Assembly: GCA_030386875.1 (NCBI GenBank)
Contig: CM059569.1
Coordinates: 40,835,842 to 40,899,841, forward strand
Length of the DNA stretch: 64,000 bases
Direction: 5' to 3'
From: Morinoia aosen
Lineage: Eukaryota; Arthropoda; Malacostraca; Amphipoda; Talitridae
The translations under genes and the position numbers were made by a program. Of this stretch, positions 43,495-56,700 are shown piece by piece. The notes beneath the pieces are model-generated. The model was not told where the DNA came from and ran no database searches. It saw nothing but the letters and a program-made list of their open reading frames with translations. The number at the start of each line of letters is the position of its first letter. Positions within the stretch are counted from its first letter, which is position 1.

Positions 43495-46400
43495 TAGTGT
43501 GGTAATGACGGCAAGTGTGGTAATGACGGCAAGTGTGGCAATGACGGCAAGTGTGGCAATGATAGCAAGTGTGGCAATGACGGCAAGTGTGGTAATGACG
43601 GCAAGTGTGGTAATGACGGCAAGTGTGGCAATGACGGCAAGTGTGGTAATGACGGCAAGTGTGGTAATGACGGCAAGTGTGGTAATGACGGCAAGTGTGG
43701 TAATGACGGCAAGTGTGGCAATGACGGCAAGTGTGGCAATGGTGGCAAGTGTGGTAATGACGGCAAGTGTGGTAATGACGGCAAGTGTGGCAATGACGGC
43801 AAGTGTGGTAATGACGGCAAGTGTGGCAGTGACGGCAAGTGTGGTAATGACGGCAAGTGTGGTAATGACGGCAAGTGTGGCAATGACGGCAAGTGTGGTA
43901 ATGACGGCAAGTGTTGCAATGACGGCAAGTGTGGCAATGGTGGCAAGTGTGGCAATGACGGCAAGTGTGGCAATGACGGCAAGTGTGGCAATGACGGCAA
44001 GTGTGGCAATGACGGCAAGTGTGGCAATGACGGCAAGTGTGGCAATGACGGCAAGTGTGGCAATGACGGCAAGTGTGGCAATGACGGCAAGTGTGGCAAT
44101 GACGGCAAGTGTGGTAATGACGGCAAGTGTGGTAATGACGGCAAGTGTGGCAATGACGGCAAGTGTGGTAATGACGGCAAGTGTGGCAATGACGGCAAGT
44201 GTGGTAATGACGGCAAGTGTGGCAATGACGGCAAGTGTGGTAATGACGGCAAGTGTGGTAATGACGGCAAGTGTGGTAATGACGGCAAGTGTGGTAATGA
44301 CGGCAAGTGTGGTAATGACGGCAAGTGTGGTAATGACGGCAAGTGTGGCAATGACGGCAAGTGTGGCAATGACGGCAAGTGTGGTAATGACGGCAAGTGT
44401 GGTAATGACGGCAAGTGTGGCAATGACGGCAAGTGTGGCAATGACGGCAAGTGTGGCAATGACGGCAAGTGTGGCAATGACGGCAAGTGTGGTAATGACG
44501 GCAAGTGTGGCAATGACGGCAAGTGTGGTAATGACGGCAAGTGTGGTAATGACGGCAAGTGTGGTAATGACGGCAAGTGTGGTAATGACGGCAAGTGTGG
44601 TAATGACGGCAAGTGTGGTAATGACGGCAAGTGTGGCAATGACGGCAAGTGTGGCAATGACGGCAAGTGTGGTAATGACGGCAAGTGTGGCAGTGACGGC
44701 AAGTGTGGTAATGACGGCAAGTGTGGTAATGACGGCAAGTGTGGCAATGACGGCAAGTGTGGCAATGACGGCAAGTGTGGTAATGACGGCAAGTGTGGCA
44801 ATGACGGCAAGTGTGGTAATGACGGCAAGTGTGGCAATGGTGGCAAGTGTGGCAATGACGGCAAGTGTGGCAATGACGGCAAGTGTGGCAATGGTGGCAA
44901 GTGTGGTAATGACGGCAAGTGTGGTAATGACGGCAAGTGTGGCAATGGTGGCAAGTGTGGCAGTGACGGCAAGTGTGGTAATGACGGCAAGTGTGGTAAT
45001 GACGGCAAGTGTGGTAATGACGGCAAGTGTGGCAATGACGGCAAGTGTGGTAATGACGGCAAGTGTGGCAATGGTGGCAAGTGTGGCAATGACGGCAAGT
45101 GTGGCAATGACGGCAAGTGTGGCAATGGTGGCAAGTGTGGCAATGACGGCAAGTGTGGTAATGACGGCAAGTGTGGCAATGACGGCAAGTGTGGCAATGA
45201 CGGCAAGTGTGGTAATGACGGCAAGTGTGGTAATGACGGCAAGTGTGGCAATGACGGCAAGTGTGGCAATGACGGCAAGTGTGGTAATGACGGCAAGTGT
45301 GGCAATGACGGCAAGTGTGGCAATGGTGGCAAGTGTGGCAATGACGGCAAGTGTGGCAATGACGGCAAGTGTTGCAATGGTGGCAAGTGTGGCAATGACG
45401 GCAAGTGTGGCAATGACGGCAAGTGTGGCAATGGTGGCAAGTGTGGCAATGGTGGCAAGTGTGGCAATGACGGCAAGTGTGGTAATGACGGCAAGTGTGG
45501 TAATGACGGCAAGTGTGGTAATGACGGCAAGTGTGGCAATGACGGCAAGTGTGGTAATGACGGCAAGTGTGGTAATGACGGCAAGTGTGGTAATGACGGC
45601 AAGTGTGGTAATGACGGCAAGTGTGGCAATGACGGCAAGTGTGGCAATGACGGCAAGTGTGGTAATGACGGCAAGTGTGGTAATGACGGCAAGTGTGGCA
45701 ATGACGGCAAGTGTGGCAATGACGGCAAGTGTGGCAATGACGGCAAGTGTGGTAATGACGGCAAGTGTGGTAATGACGGCAAGTGTGGCAGTGACGGCAA
45801 GTGTGGTAATGACGGCAAGTGTGGTAATGACGGCAAGTGTGGCAATGACGGCAAGTGTGGCAATGACGGCAAGTGTGGTAATGACGGCAAGTGTGGTAAT
45901 GACGGCAAGTGTGGTAATGACGGCAAGTGTGGCAATGACGGCAAGTGTAGCAATGACGGCAAGTGTGGCAATGGTGGCAAGTGTGGCAATGACGGCAAGT
46001 GTGGCAATGACGGCAAGTGTGGTAATGACGGCAAGTGTGGCAATGACGGCAAGTGTGGCAATGACGGCAAGTGTGGTAATGACGGCAAGTGTGGTAATGA
46101 CGGCAAGTGTGGCAATGACGGCAAGTGTGGTAATGACGGCAAGTGTGGTAATGACGGCAAGTGTGGCAGTGACGGCAAGTGTGGTAATGACGGCAAGTGT
46201 GGCAGTGACGGCAAGTGTGGTAATGACGGCAAGTGTGGCAGTGACGGCAAGTGTGGCAATGACGGCAAGTGTGGCAGTGACGGCAAGTGTGGCAATGACG
46301 GCAAGTGTGGTAATGACGGCAAGTGTGGCAATGACGGCAAGTGTGGTAATGACGGCAAGTGTGGCAATGACGGCAAGTGTGGCAATGACGGCAAGTGTGG

Positions 46401-49400
46401 TAATGACGGCAAGTGTGGCAATGACGGCAAGTGTGGCAATGACGGCAAGTGTGGCAATGACGGCAAGTGTGGCAATGACGGCAAGTGTGGCAATGACGGG
46501 AAGTGTGGCAATGACGGCAAGTGTGGTAATGACGGCAAGTGTGGTAATGACGGCAAGTGTGGCAATGACGGCAAGTGTGGTAATGACGGCAAGTGTGGTA
46601 ATGACGGCAAGTGTGGCAGTGACGGCAAGTGTGGTAATGACGGCAAGTGTGGCAGTGACGGCAAGTGTGGTAATGACGGCAAGTGTGGCAGTGACGGCAA
46701 GTGTGGCAATGACGGCAAGTGTGGCAGTGACGGCAAGTGTGGCAATGACGGCAAGTGTGGTAATGACGGCAAGTGTGGCAATGACGGCAAGTGTGGCAAT
46801 GACGGCAAGTGTGGTAATGACGGCAAGTGTGGCAATGACGGCAAGTGTGGCAATGACGGCAAGTGTGGCAATGACGGCAAGTATGGCAATGACGGCAAGT
46901 GTGGCAATGACGGCAAGTGTGGTAATGACGGCAAGTGTGGCAATGACGGCAAGTGTGGTAATGACGGCAAGTGTGGCAGTGACGGCAAGTGTGGCAGTGA
47001 CGGCAAGTGTGGCAGTGACGGCAAGTGTGGCAATGACGGCAAGTGTGGTAATGACGGCAAGTGTGGCAATGACGGCAAGTGTGGCAATGACGGCAAGTGT
47101 GGCAGTGACGGCAAGTGTGGCAGTGACGGCAAGTGTGGCAGTGACGGCAAGTGTGGCAGTGACGGCAAGTGTGGCAGTGACGGCAAGTGTGGCAGTGACG
47201 GCAAGTGTGGTAATGACGGCAAGTGTGGCAATGACGGCAAGTGTGGTAATGACGGCAAGTGTGGCAGTGACGGCAAGTGTGGCAGTGACGGCAAGTGTGG
47301 CAGTGACGGCAAGTGTGGTAATGACGGCAAGTGTGGCAATGACGGCAAGTGTGGTAATGACGGCAAGTGTGGCAGTGACGGCAAGTGTGGCAGTGACGGC
47401 AAGTGTGGCAGTGACGGCAAGTGTGGTAATGACGGCAAGTGTGGCAATGACGGCAAGTGTGGCAATGACGGCAAGTGTGGTAATGACGGCAAGTGTGGCA
47501 ATGACGGCAAGTGTGGTAATAACGGCAAGTGTGGCAGTGACGGCAAGTGTGGCAGTGACGGCAAGTGTGGCAGTGACGGCAAGTGTGGCAATGACGGCAA
47601 GTGTGGTAATGACGGCAAGTGTGGCAATGACGGCAAGTGTGGCAATGACGGCAAGTGTGGCAGTGACGGCAAGTGTGGCAGTGACGGCAAGTGTGGCAGT
47701 GACGGCAAGTGTGGCAGTGACGGCAAGTGTGGTAATGACGGCAAGTGTGGCAGTGACGGCAAGTGTGGCAAAGACGGCAAGTGTGGCAGTGATAGCAAGT
47801 GTGGCAATGATAGCAAGTGTGGCAATGATAGCAAGTGTGGCAATGGTGGCAAGTGTGGTAATGACGGCAAGTGTGGCAATGATGGCAAGTGTGGCAATGA
47901 TAGCAAGTGTGGCAATGATAGCAAGTGTGGCAATGGTGGCAAGTGTGGTAATGACGGCAAGTGTGGCAATGACGGCAAGTGTGGCAATGATAGCAAGTGT
48001 GGCAATGATAGCAAGTGTGGCAATGATAGCAAGTGTGGCAATGACGGCAAGTGTGGCAATGATAGCAAGTGTGGCAATGACGGCAAGTGTGGCAGTGATA
48101 GCAAGTGTGGCAATGATAGCAAGTGTGGCAATGATAGCAAGTGTGGCAATGGTGGCAAGTGTGGTAATGACGGCAAGTGTGGCAATGACGGCAAGTGTGG
48201 CAATGATAGCAAGTGTGGCAATGATAGCAAGTGTGGCAATGGTGGCAAGTGTGGTAATGACGGCAAGTGTGGCAATGACGGCAAGTGTGGCAATGATAGC
48301 AAGTGTGGCAATGATAGCAAGTGTGGCAATGGTGGCAAGTGTGTCAATGACGGCAAGTGTGGCAATGATGGCAAGTGTGGCAATGATAGCAAGTGTGGCA
48401 GTGACGGAAAGTGTGGCAATTGTGGCAAGTGTGGCAATGACGGCAAGTGTGGCAATGGTGGCAAGTGTGGCAATGACGGCAAGTGTGGTAATGACGGCAA
48501 GTGTGGCAGTGACGGCAAGTGTAGCAATGGTGGCAAGTGTGGCAATGATAGCAAGTATGGCAATGACGGCAAGTGTGGCAATGATAGCAAGTGTGGCAAT
48601 GGTGGCAAGTGTGGCAATGACGGCAAGTGTGGCAATGATAGCAAGTGTGGCAATGATAGCAAGTGTGGCAGTGACGGAAAGTGTGGCAATTGTGGCAAGT
48701 GTGGCAATGATAGCAAGTGTGGTAATGGTGGCAAGTGTGGCAATGACGGCAAGTGTGGCAATGACGGCAAGTGTGGCAATGGTGGCAAGTGTGGTAATGG
48801 TGGCAAGTATGGCAATGGTGGCAAGTGTGGCAATGACGGCAAGTGTGGCAATGATAGCAGGTGTGGCAATGATAGCAAGTGTGGCAGTAACGGAAAGTGT
48901 GACAATTGTGGCAAGTGTGGCAATGATAGCAAGTGTGGTAATGGTGGCAAGTGTGGGAATGACGGCAAGTGTGGCAATGACGGCAAGTGTGGCAATGGTG
49001 GCAAGTGTGGCAATGGTGGCAAGTGTGGTAATGACGGCAAGTGTGGTAATGACGGCAAGTGTGGCAGTGATGGCAAGTGTGGCAATGGTGGCAAGTGTGG
49101 TAATGACGGCAAGTGTGGTAATGACGGCAAGTGTGGCAGTGATGGCAAGTGTGGCAATGGTGGCAAGTGTGGCAATGGTGGCAAGTGTGGTGATGACGGC
49201 AAGTGTGGTAATGACGGCAAGTGTGGCAGTGATGGCAAGTGTGGCAATGGTGGCAAGTGTGGCAATGGTGGCAAGTGTGGTAATGACGGCAAGTGTGGTA
49301 ATGACGGCAAGTGTGGCAGTGATGGCAAGTGTGGCAATGGTGGCAAGTGTGGCAATGGTGGCAAGTGTGGTAATGACGGCAAGTGTGGTAATGACGGCAA

Positions 49401-52400
49401 GTGTGGCAGTGATGGCAAGTGTGGCAATGGTGGCAAGTGTGGTAATGACGGCAAGTGTGGCAATGACGGCAAGTGTGGTAATGACGGCAAGTGTGGCAAT
49501 GACGGCAAGTGTGGCAATGACGGCAAGTGTGGCAATGACGGCAAGTGTGGCAATGACGGCAAGTGTGGCAATGACGGCAAGTGTGGTAATGACGGCAAGT
49601 GTGGCAATGACGGCAAGTGTGGCAATGACGGCAAGTGTGGCAATGACGGCAAGTGTGGCAATGACGGCAAGTGTGGCAATGACGGCAAGTGTGGCAATGA
49701 CGGCAAGTGTGGCAATGACGGCAAGTGTGGCAATGACGGCAAGTGTGGCAATGACGGCAAGTGTGGCAATGACGGCAAGTGTGGCAATGACGGCAAGTGT
49801 GGCAATGACGGCAAGTGTGGCAATGACGGCAAGTGTGGCAATGACGGCAAGTGTGGCAATGACGGCAAGTGTGGCAATGACGGCAAGTGTGGCAATGACG
49901 GCAAGTGTGGCAATGACGGCAAGTGTGGCAATGACGGCAAGTGTGGCAATGACGGCAAGTGTGGCAATGACGGCAAGTGTGGCAATGACGGCAAGTGTGG
50001 CAATGACGGCAAGTGTGGCAATGACGGCAAGTGTGGCAATGACGGCAAGTGTGGCAATGACGGCAAGTGTGGTAATGACGGCAAGTGTGGCAATGGTGGC
50101 AAGTTTGGCAATGGTGGCAAGTGTGGTAATGACGGCAAGTGTGGTAATGACGGCAAGTGTGGCAGTGATGGCAAGTGTGGCAATGGTGGCAAGTGTGGCA
50201 ATGACGGCAAGTGTGGCAATGACGGCAAGTGTGGCAATGACGGCAAGTGTGGTAATGACGGCAAGTGTGGCAATGGTGGCAAGTGTGGTAATGACGGCAA
50301 GTGTGGCAATGACGGCAAGTGTGGTAATGACGGCAAGTGTGGCAATGACGGCAAGTGTGGCAATGACGGCAAGTGTGGCAATGACGGCAAGTGTGGCAAT
50401 GACGGCAAGTGTGGTAATGACGGCAAGTGTGGCAATGGTGGCAAGTGTGGTAATGACGGCAAGTGTGGCAGTGACGGCAAGTGTGGCAATGACGGCAAGT
50501 GTGGCAATGACGGCAAGTGTGGCAATGACGGCAAGTGTGGCAATGACGGCAAGTGTGGTAATGACGGCAAGTGTGGCAATGACGGCAAGTGTGGCAATGA
50601 CGGCAAGTGTGGCAATGACGGCAAGTGTGGCAATGACGGCAAGTGTGGCAATGACGGCAAGTGTGGCAATGACGGCAAGTGTGGCAATGACGGCAAGTGT
50701 GGTAATGACGGCAAGTGTGGCAATGACGGCAAGTGTGGTAATGATGGCAAGTGTGGCAGTGACGGCAAGTGTGGCAATGACGGCAAGTGTGGCAATGACG
50801 GCAAGTGTGGCAATGACGGCAAGTGTGGTAATGACGGCAAGTGTGGCAATGGTGGCAAGTGTGGTAATGACGGCAAGTGTGGCAATGACGGCAAGTGTGG
50901 TAATGACGGCAAGTGTGGCAATGACGGCAAGTGTGGTAATGACGGCAAGTGTGGCAGTGATGGCAAGTGTGGCAATAGTGGCAAGTGTGGCAATGGTGGC
51001 AAGTGTGGCAATGACGGCAAGTTTGGCAATGACAGCAAGTGTGGCAATGACGGCAAGTGTGGCAATGACGGCAAGTGTGGTAATGACGACAAGTGTGGCA
51101 ATGACGGCAAGTGTGGTAATGACGGCAAGTGTGGCAATGGTGGCAAGTGTGGCAATGGTGGCAAGTGTGGTAATGACGGCAAGTGTGGCAATGACGGCAA
51201 GTGTGGTAATGACGGCAAGTGTGGCAGTGATGGCAAGTGTGGTAATGACGGCAAGTGTGGTAATGACGGCAAGTGTGGTAATGACGGCAAGTGTGGCAAT
51301 GACGGCAAGTGTGGCAATGACGGCAAGTGTGGCAATGACGGCAAGTGTGGCAATGACGGCAAGTGTGGTAATGACGGCAAGTGTGGCAATGGTGGCAAGT
51401 GTGGCAATGGTGGCAAGTGTGGTAATGACGGCAGGTGTGGCAATGACGGCAAGTGTGGTAATGACGGCAAGTGTGGCAATGACGGCAAGTGTGGTAATGA
51501 CGGCAAGTGTGACAATGACGGCAAGTGTGGCAGTGATGGCAAGTGTGGCAATGGTGGCAAGTGTGGCAATGACGGCAAGTGTGGCAATGACGGCAAGTGT
51601 GGTAATGACGGCAAGTGTGGCCATGACGGCAAGTGTGGTAATGACGGCAAGTGTGGCAATGGTGGCAAGTGTGGCAATGGTGGCAAGTGTGGCAATGACG
51701 GAAAGTGTGGCAATGACGGCAAGTGTGGCAATGACGGCAAGTGTGGTAATGACGGCAAGTGTGGCAATGACGGCAAGTGTGGTAATGACGGCAAGTGTGG
51801 TAATGACGGCAAGTGTGGTAATGACGGCAAGTGTGGCAATGACGGCAAGTGTGGCAATGACGGCAAGTGTGGCAATGACGGCAAGTGTGGCAATGACGGC
51901 AAGTGTGGTAATGACGGCAAGTGTGGCAGTGACGGCAAGTGTGGTAATGACGGCAAGTGTGGTAATGACGGCAAGTGTGGCAATGACGGCAAGTGTGGTA
52001 ATGACGGCAAGTGTGGCAATGGTGGCAAGTGTGGCAATGACGGCAAGTGTGGTAATGACGGCAAGTGTGGCAATGACGGCAAGTGTGGTAATGACGGCAA
52101 GTGTGGCAATGGTGGCAAGTGTGGCAATGGTGGCAAGTGTGGCAATGACGGCAAGTGTGGTAATGACGGCAAGTGTGGTAATGACGGCAAGTGTGGTAAT
52201 GACGGCAAGTGTGGTAATGACGGCAAGTGTGGTAATGACGGCAAGTGTGGCAATGACGGCAAGTGTGGCAATGACGGCAAGTGTGGCAATGACGGCAAGT
52301 GTGGCAATGACGGCAAGTGTGGCAGTGACGGCAAGTGTGGCAATGACGGCAAGTGTGGCAATGACGGCAAGTGTGGCAATGACGGCAAGTGTGGTAATGA

Positions 52401-53718
52401 CGGCAAGTGTGGCAATGACGGCAAGTGTGGTAATGACGGCAAGTGTGGCAATGACGGCAAGTGTGGCAGTGACGGCAAGTGTGGCAATGACGGCAAGTGT
52501 GGCAATGACGGCAAGTGTGGCAATGACGGCAAGTGTGGCAATGACGGCAAGTGTGGCAATGACGGCAAGTGTGGTAATTACGGCAAGTGTGGCAATGACG
52601 GCAAGTGTGGTAATGACGGATAGTGTGGCAATGACGGCAAGTGTGGCAATGACGGCAAGTGTGGCAATGACGGCAAGTGTGGTAATGACGGCAAGTGTGG
52701 CAATGACGGCAAGTGTGGCAATGACGGCAAGTGTGGCAATGACGGCAAGTGTGGCAATGACGGCAAGTGTGGCAATGACGGCAAGTGTGGTAATGACGGC
52801 AAGTGTGGTAATGACGGCAAGTGTGGTAATGACGGCAAGTGTGGCAATGACGGCAAGTGTGGCAGTGACGGCAAGTGTGGCAGTGACGGCAAGTGTGGCA
52901 ATGACGGCAAGTGTGGTAATGACGGCAAGTGTGGCAGTGACGGCAAGTGTGGCAGTGACGGCAAGTGTGGCAGTGACGGCAAGTGTGGCAGTGACGGCAA
53001 GTGTGGCAGTGAGGGCAAGTGTGGCAATGACGGCAAGTGTGGTAATGACGGCAAGTGTGGCAATGACGGCAAGTGTGGTAATGACGGCAAGTGTGGCAAT
53101 GACGGCAAGTGTGGTAATGACGGCAAGTGTGGCAATGACGGCAAGTGTGGCAATGACGGCAAGTGTGGCAATGACGGCAAGTGTGGCAATGACGGCAAGT
53201 GTGGCAATGACGGCAAGTGTGGTAATGACGGCAAGTGTGGTAATGACGGCAAGTGTGGCAATGACGGCAAGTGTGGCAATGACGGCAAGTGTGGTAATGA
53301 CGGCAAGTGTGGCAATGACGGCAAGTGTGGCAATGACGGCAAGTGTGGCAATGACGGCAAGTGTGGCAATGACGGCAAGTGTGGCAATGACGGCAAGTGT
53401 GGCAATGACGGCAAGTGTGGCAATGACGGCAAGTGTGGCAATGACGGCAAGTGTGGTAATGACGGCAAGTGTGGCAATGACGGCAAGTGTGGCAATGACG
53501 GCAAGTGTGGTAATGACGGCAAGTGTGGCAATGACGGCAAGTGTGGCAATGACGGCAAGTGTGGTAATGACGGCAAGTGTGGTAAGGACGGCAAGTGTGG
53601 CAATGACGGCAAGTGTGGTAATGACGGCAAGTGTGGCAATGGTGGCAAGTGTGGCAATGACGGCAAGTGTGGCAATGACGGCAAGTGTGGCAATGACGGC
53701 AAGTGTGGCAGTGACGGC
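43495..53718. repeat. Macro-repeat B, 10,224 bp
   Basis: This copy starts at TAG 43,495-43,497. Landmarks match A at an offset of 12,294 at the start, 12,078 at the gttgcaatggtgg variant (45,373) and 10,368 from 46,879 to at least 50,099. The offset is 10,260 at 51,611 and 52,575. It therefore lacks about 1.7 kb (95 units) present in A between 33,295 and 36,511, including the gcaatgctgg and gtcgcaat markers. An additional TAG variant (gacggatag, 52,621-52,623) occurs in its end module. Confidence 0.88.
52575..53718. repeat. Macro-repeat end module, copy 3
   Basis: taatta at 52,575, gtgaggg at 53,009 (434 bp later), gtaagg at 53,582, and the end 137 bp after that at the TAG of C. Length 1,144 bp. 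It carries the extra TAG at 52,621. Confidence 0.88.
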
Positions 53719-56700
53719 TAGTGTGGTAATGACGGCAAGTGTGGTAATGACGGCAAGTGTGGCAATGACGGCAAGTGTGGCAATGATAGCAAGTGTGGCA
53801 ATGACGGCAAGTGTGGTAATGACGGCAAGTGTGGTAATGACGGCAAGTGTGGCAATGACGGCAAGTGTGGTAATGACGGCAAGTGTGGTAATGACGGCAA
53901 GTGTGGTAATGACGGCAAGTGTGGTAATGACGGCAAGTGTGGCAATGACGGCAAGTGTGGCAATGGTGGCAAGTGTGGTAATGACGGCAAGTTTGGTAAT
54001 GACGGCAAGTGTGGCAATGACGGCAAGTGTGGCAATGACGGCAAGTGTGGCAGTGACGGCAAGTGTGGTAATGACGGCAAGTGTGGCAGTGACGGCAAGT
54101 GTGGCAGTGACGGCAAGTGTGGTAATGACGGCAAGTGTGGTAATGACGGCAAGTGTGGCAATGACGGCAAGTGTGGTAATGACGGCAAGTGTGGCAGTGA
54201 CGGCAAGTGTGGTAATGACGGCAAGTGTGGTAATGACGGCAAGTGTGGCAATGACGGCAAGTGTGGTAATGACGGCAAGTGTGGCAATGACGGCAAGTGT
54301 GGCAATGGTGGCAAGTGTGGCAATGACGGCAAGTGTCGCAATGACGGCAAGTGTGGCAATGACGGCAAGTGTGGCAATGACGGCAAGTGTGGCAATGACG
54401 GCAAGTGTGGCAATGACGGCAAGTGTGGCAATGACGGCAAGTGTGGCAATGACGGCAAGTGTGGTAATGACGGCAAGTGTGGTAATGACGGCAAGTGTGG
54501 CAATGACGGCAAGTGTGGTAATGACGGCAAGTGTGGCAATGACGGCAAGTGTGGTAATGACGGCAAGTGTGGCAATGACGGCAAGTGTGGTAATGACGGC
54601 AAGTGTGGTAATGACGGCAAGTGTGGTAATGACGGCAAGTGTGGTAATGACGGCAAGTGTGGTAATGACGGCAAGTGTGGTAATGACGGCAAGTGTGGCA
54701 ATGACGGCAAGTGTGGCAATGACGGCAAGTGTGGTAATGACGGCAAGTGTGGTAATGACGGCAAGTGTGGCAATGACGGCAAGTGTGGCAATGACGGCAA
54801 GTGTGGCAATGACGGCAAGTGTGGCAATGACGGCAAGTGTGGTAATGACGGCAAGTGTGGCAATGACGGCAAGTGTGGTAATGACGGCAAGTGTGGTAAT
54901 GACGGCAAGTGTGGTAATGACGGCAAGTGTGGTAATGACGGCAAGTGTGGTAATGACGGCAAGTGTGGTAATGACGGCAAGTGTGGCAATGACGGCAAGT
55001 GTGGCAATGACGGCAAGTGTGGTAATGACGGCAAGTGTGGCAGTGACGGCAAGTGTGGTAATGACGGCAAGTGTGGTAATGACGGCAAGTGTGGCAATGA
55101 CGGCAAGTGTGGCAATGACGGCAAGTGTGGTAATGACGGCAAGTGTGGCAATGACGGCAAGTGTGGTAATGACGGCAGGTGTGGCAATGGTGGCAAGTGT
55201 GGCAATGACGGCAAGTGTGGCAATGACGGCAAGTGTGGCAATGGTGGCAAGTGTGGTAATGACGGCAAGTGTGGTAATGACGGCAAGTGTGGCAATGGTG
55301 GCAAGTGTGGCAGTGACGGCAAGTGTGGTAATGACGGCAAGTGTGGTAATGACGGCAAGTGTGGTAATGACGGCAAGTGTGGCAATGACGGCAAGTGTGG
55401 TAATGACGGCAAGTGTGGCAATGGTGGCAAGTGTGGCAATGACGGCAAGTGTGGCAATGACGGCAAGTGTGGCAATGGTGGCAAGTGTGGCAATGACGGC
55501 AAGTGTGGTAATGACGGCAAGTGTGGCAATGACGGCAAGTGTGGCAATGACGGCAAGTGTGGTAATGACGGCAAGTGTGGTAATGACGGCAAGTGTGGCA
55601 ATGACGGCAAGTGTGGCAATGACGGCAAGTGTGGTAATGACGGCAAGTGTGGCAATGACGGCAAGTGTGGCAATGGTGGCAAGTGTGGCAATGACGGCAA
55701 GTGTGGCAATGACGGCAAGTGTTGCAATGGTGGCAAGTGTGGCAATGACGGCAAGTGTGGCAATGACGGCAAGTGTGGCAATGGTGGCAAGTGTGGCAAT
55801 GGTGGCAAGTGTGGCAATGACGGCAAGTGTGGCAATGACGGCAAGTGTGGCAATGGTGGCAAGTGTGGCAATGGTGGCAAGTGTGGCAATGACGGCAAGT
55901 GTGGTAATGACGGCAAGTGTGGTAATGACGGCAAGTGTGGTAATGACGGCAAGTGTGGTAATGACGGCAAGTGTGGTAATGACGGCAAGTGTGGCAATGA
56001 CGGCAAGTGTGGCAATGACGGCAAGTGTGGCAATGACGGCAAGTGTGGCAATGACGGCAAGTGTGGCAGTGACGGCAAGTGTGGCAATGACGGCAAGTGT
56101 GGCAATGACGGCAAGTGTGGCAATGACGGCAAGTGTGGTAATGACGGCAAGTGTGGCAATGACGGCAAGTGTGGTAATGACGGCAAGTGTGGCAATGACG
56201 GCAAGTGTGGCAGTGACGGCAAGTGTGGCAATGACGGCAAGTGTGGCAATGACGGCAAGTGTGGCAATGACGGCAAGTGTGGCAATGACGGCAAGTGTGG
56301 CAATGACGGCAAGTGTGGTAATTACGGCAAGTGTGGCAATGACGGCAAGTGTGGTAATGACGGCAAGTGTGGCAATGACGGCAAGTGTGGCAATGACGGC
56401 AAGTGTGGCAATGACGGCAAGTGTGGTAATGACGGCAAGTGTGGCAATGACGGCAAGTGTGGCAATGACGGCAAGTGTGGCAATGACGGCAAGTGTGGCA
56501 ATGACGGCAAGTGTGGCAATGACGGCAAGTGTGGTAATGACGGCAAGTGTGGTAATGACGGCAAGTGTGGTAATGACGGCAAGTGTGGCAATGACGGCAA
56601 GTGTGGCAGTGACGGCAAGTGTGGCAGTGACGGCAAGTGTGGCAATGACGGCAAGTGTGGTAATGACGGCAAGTGTGGCAGTGACGGCAAGTGTGGCAGT

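Noticed and set aside
25069..51624. 8,851-codon minus-strand frame of TLAVIA repeats as a giant protein
   Set aside because: The frame follows from an 18-bp stop-free unit. Four other frames are similarly open, there is no non-repeat domain apart from a short tail (ATFAKECKLNLQQSK), and the start codon is a chance ggccat variant.
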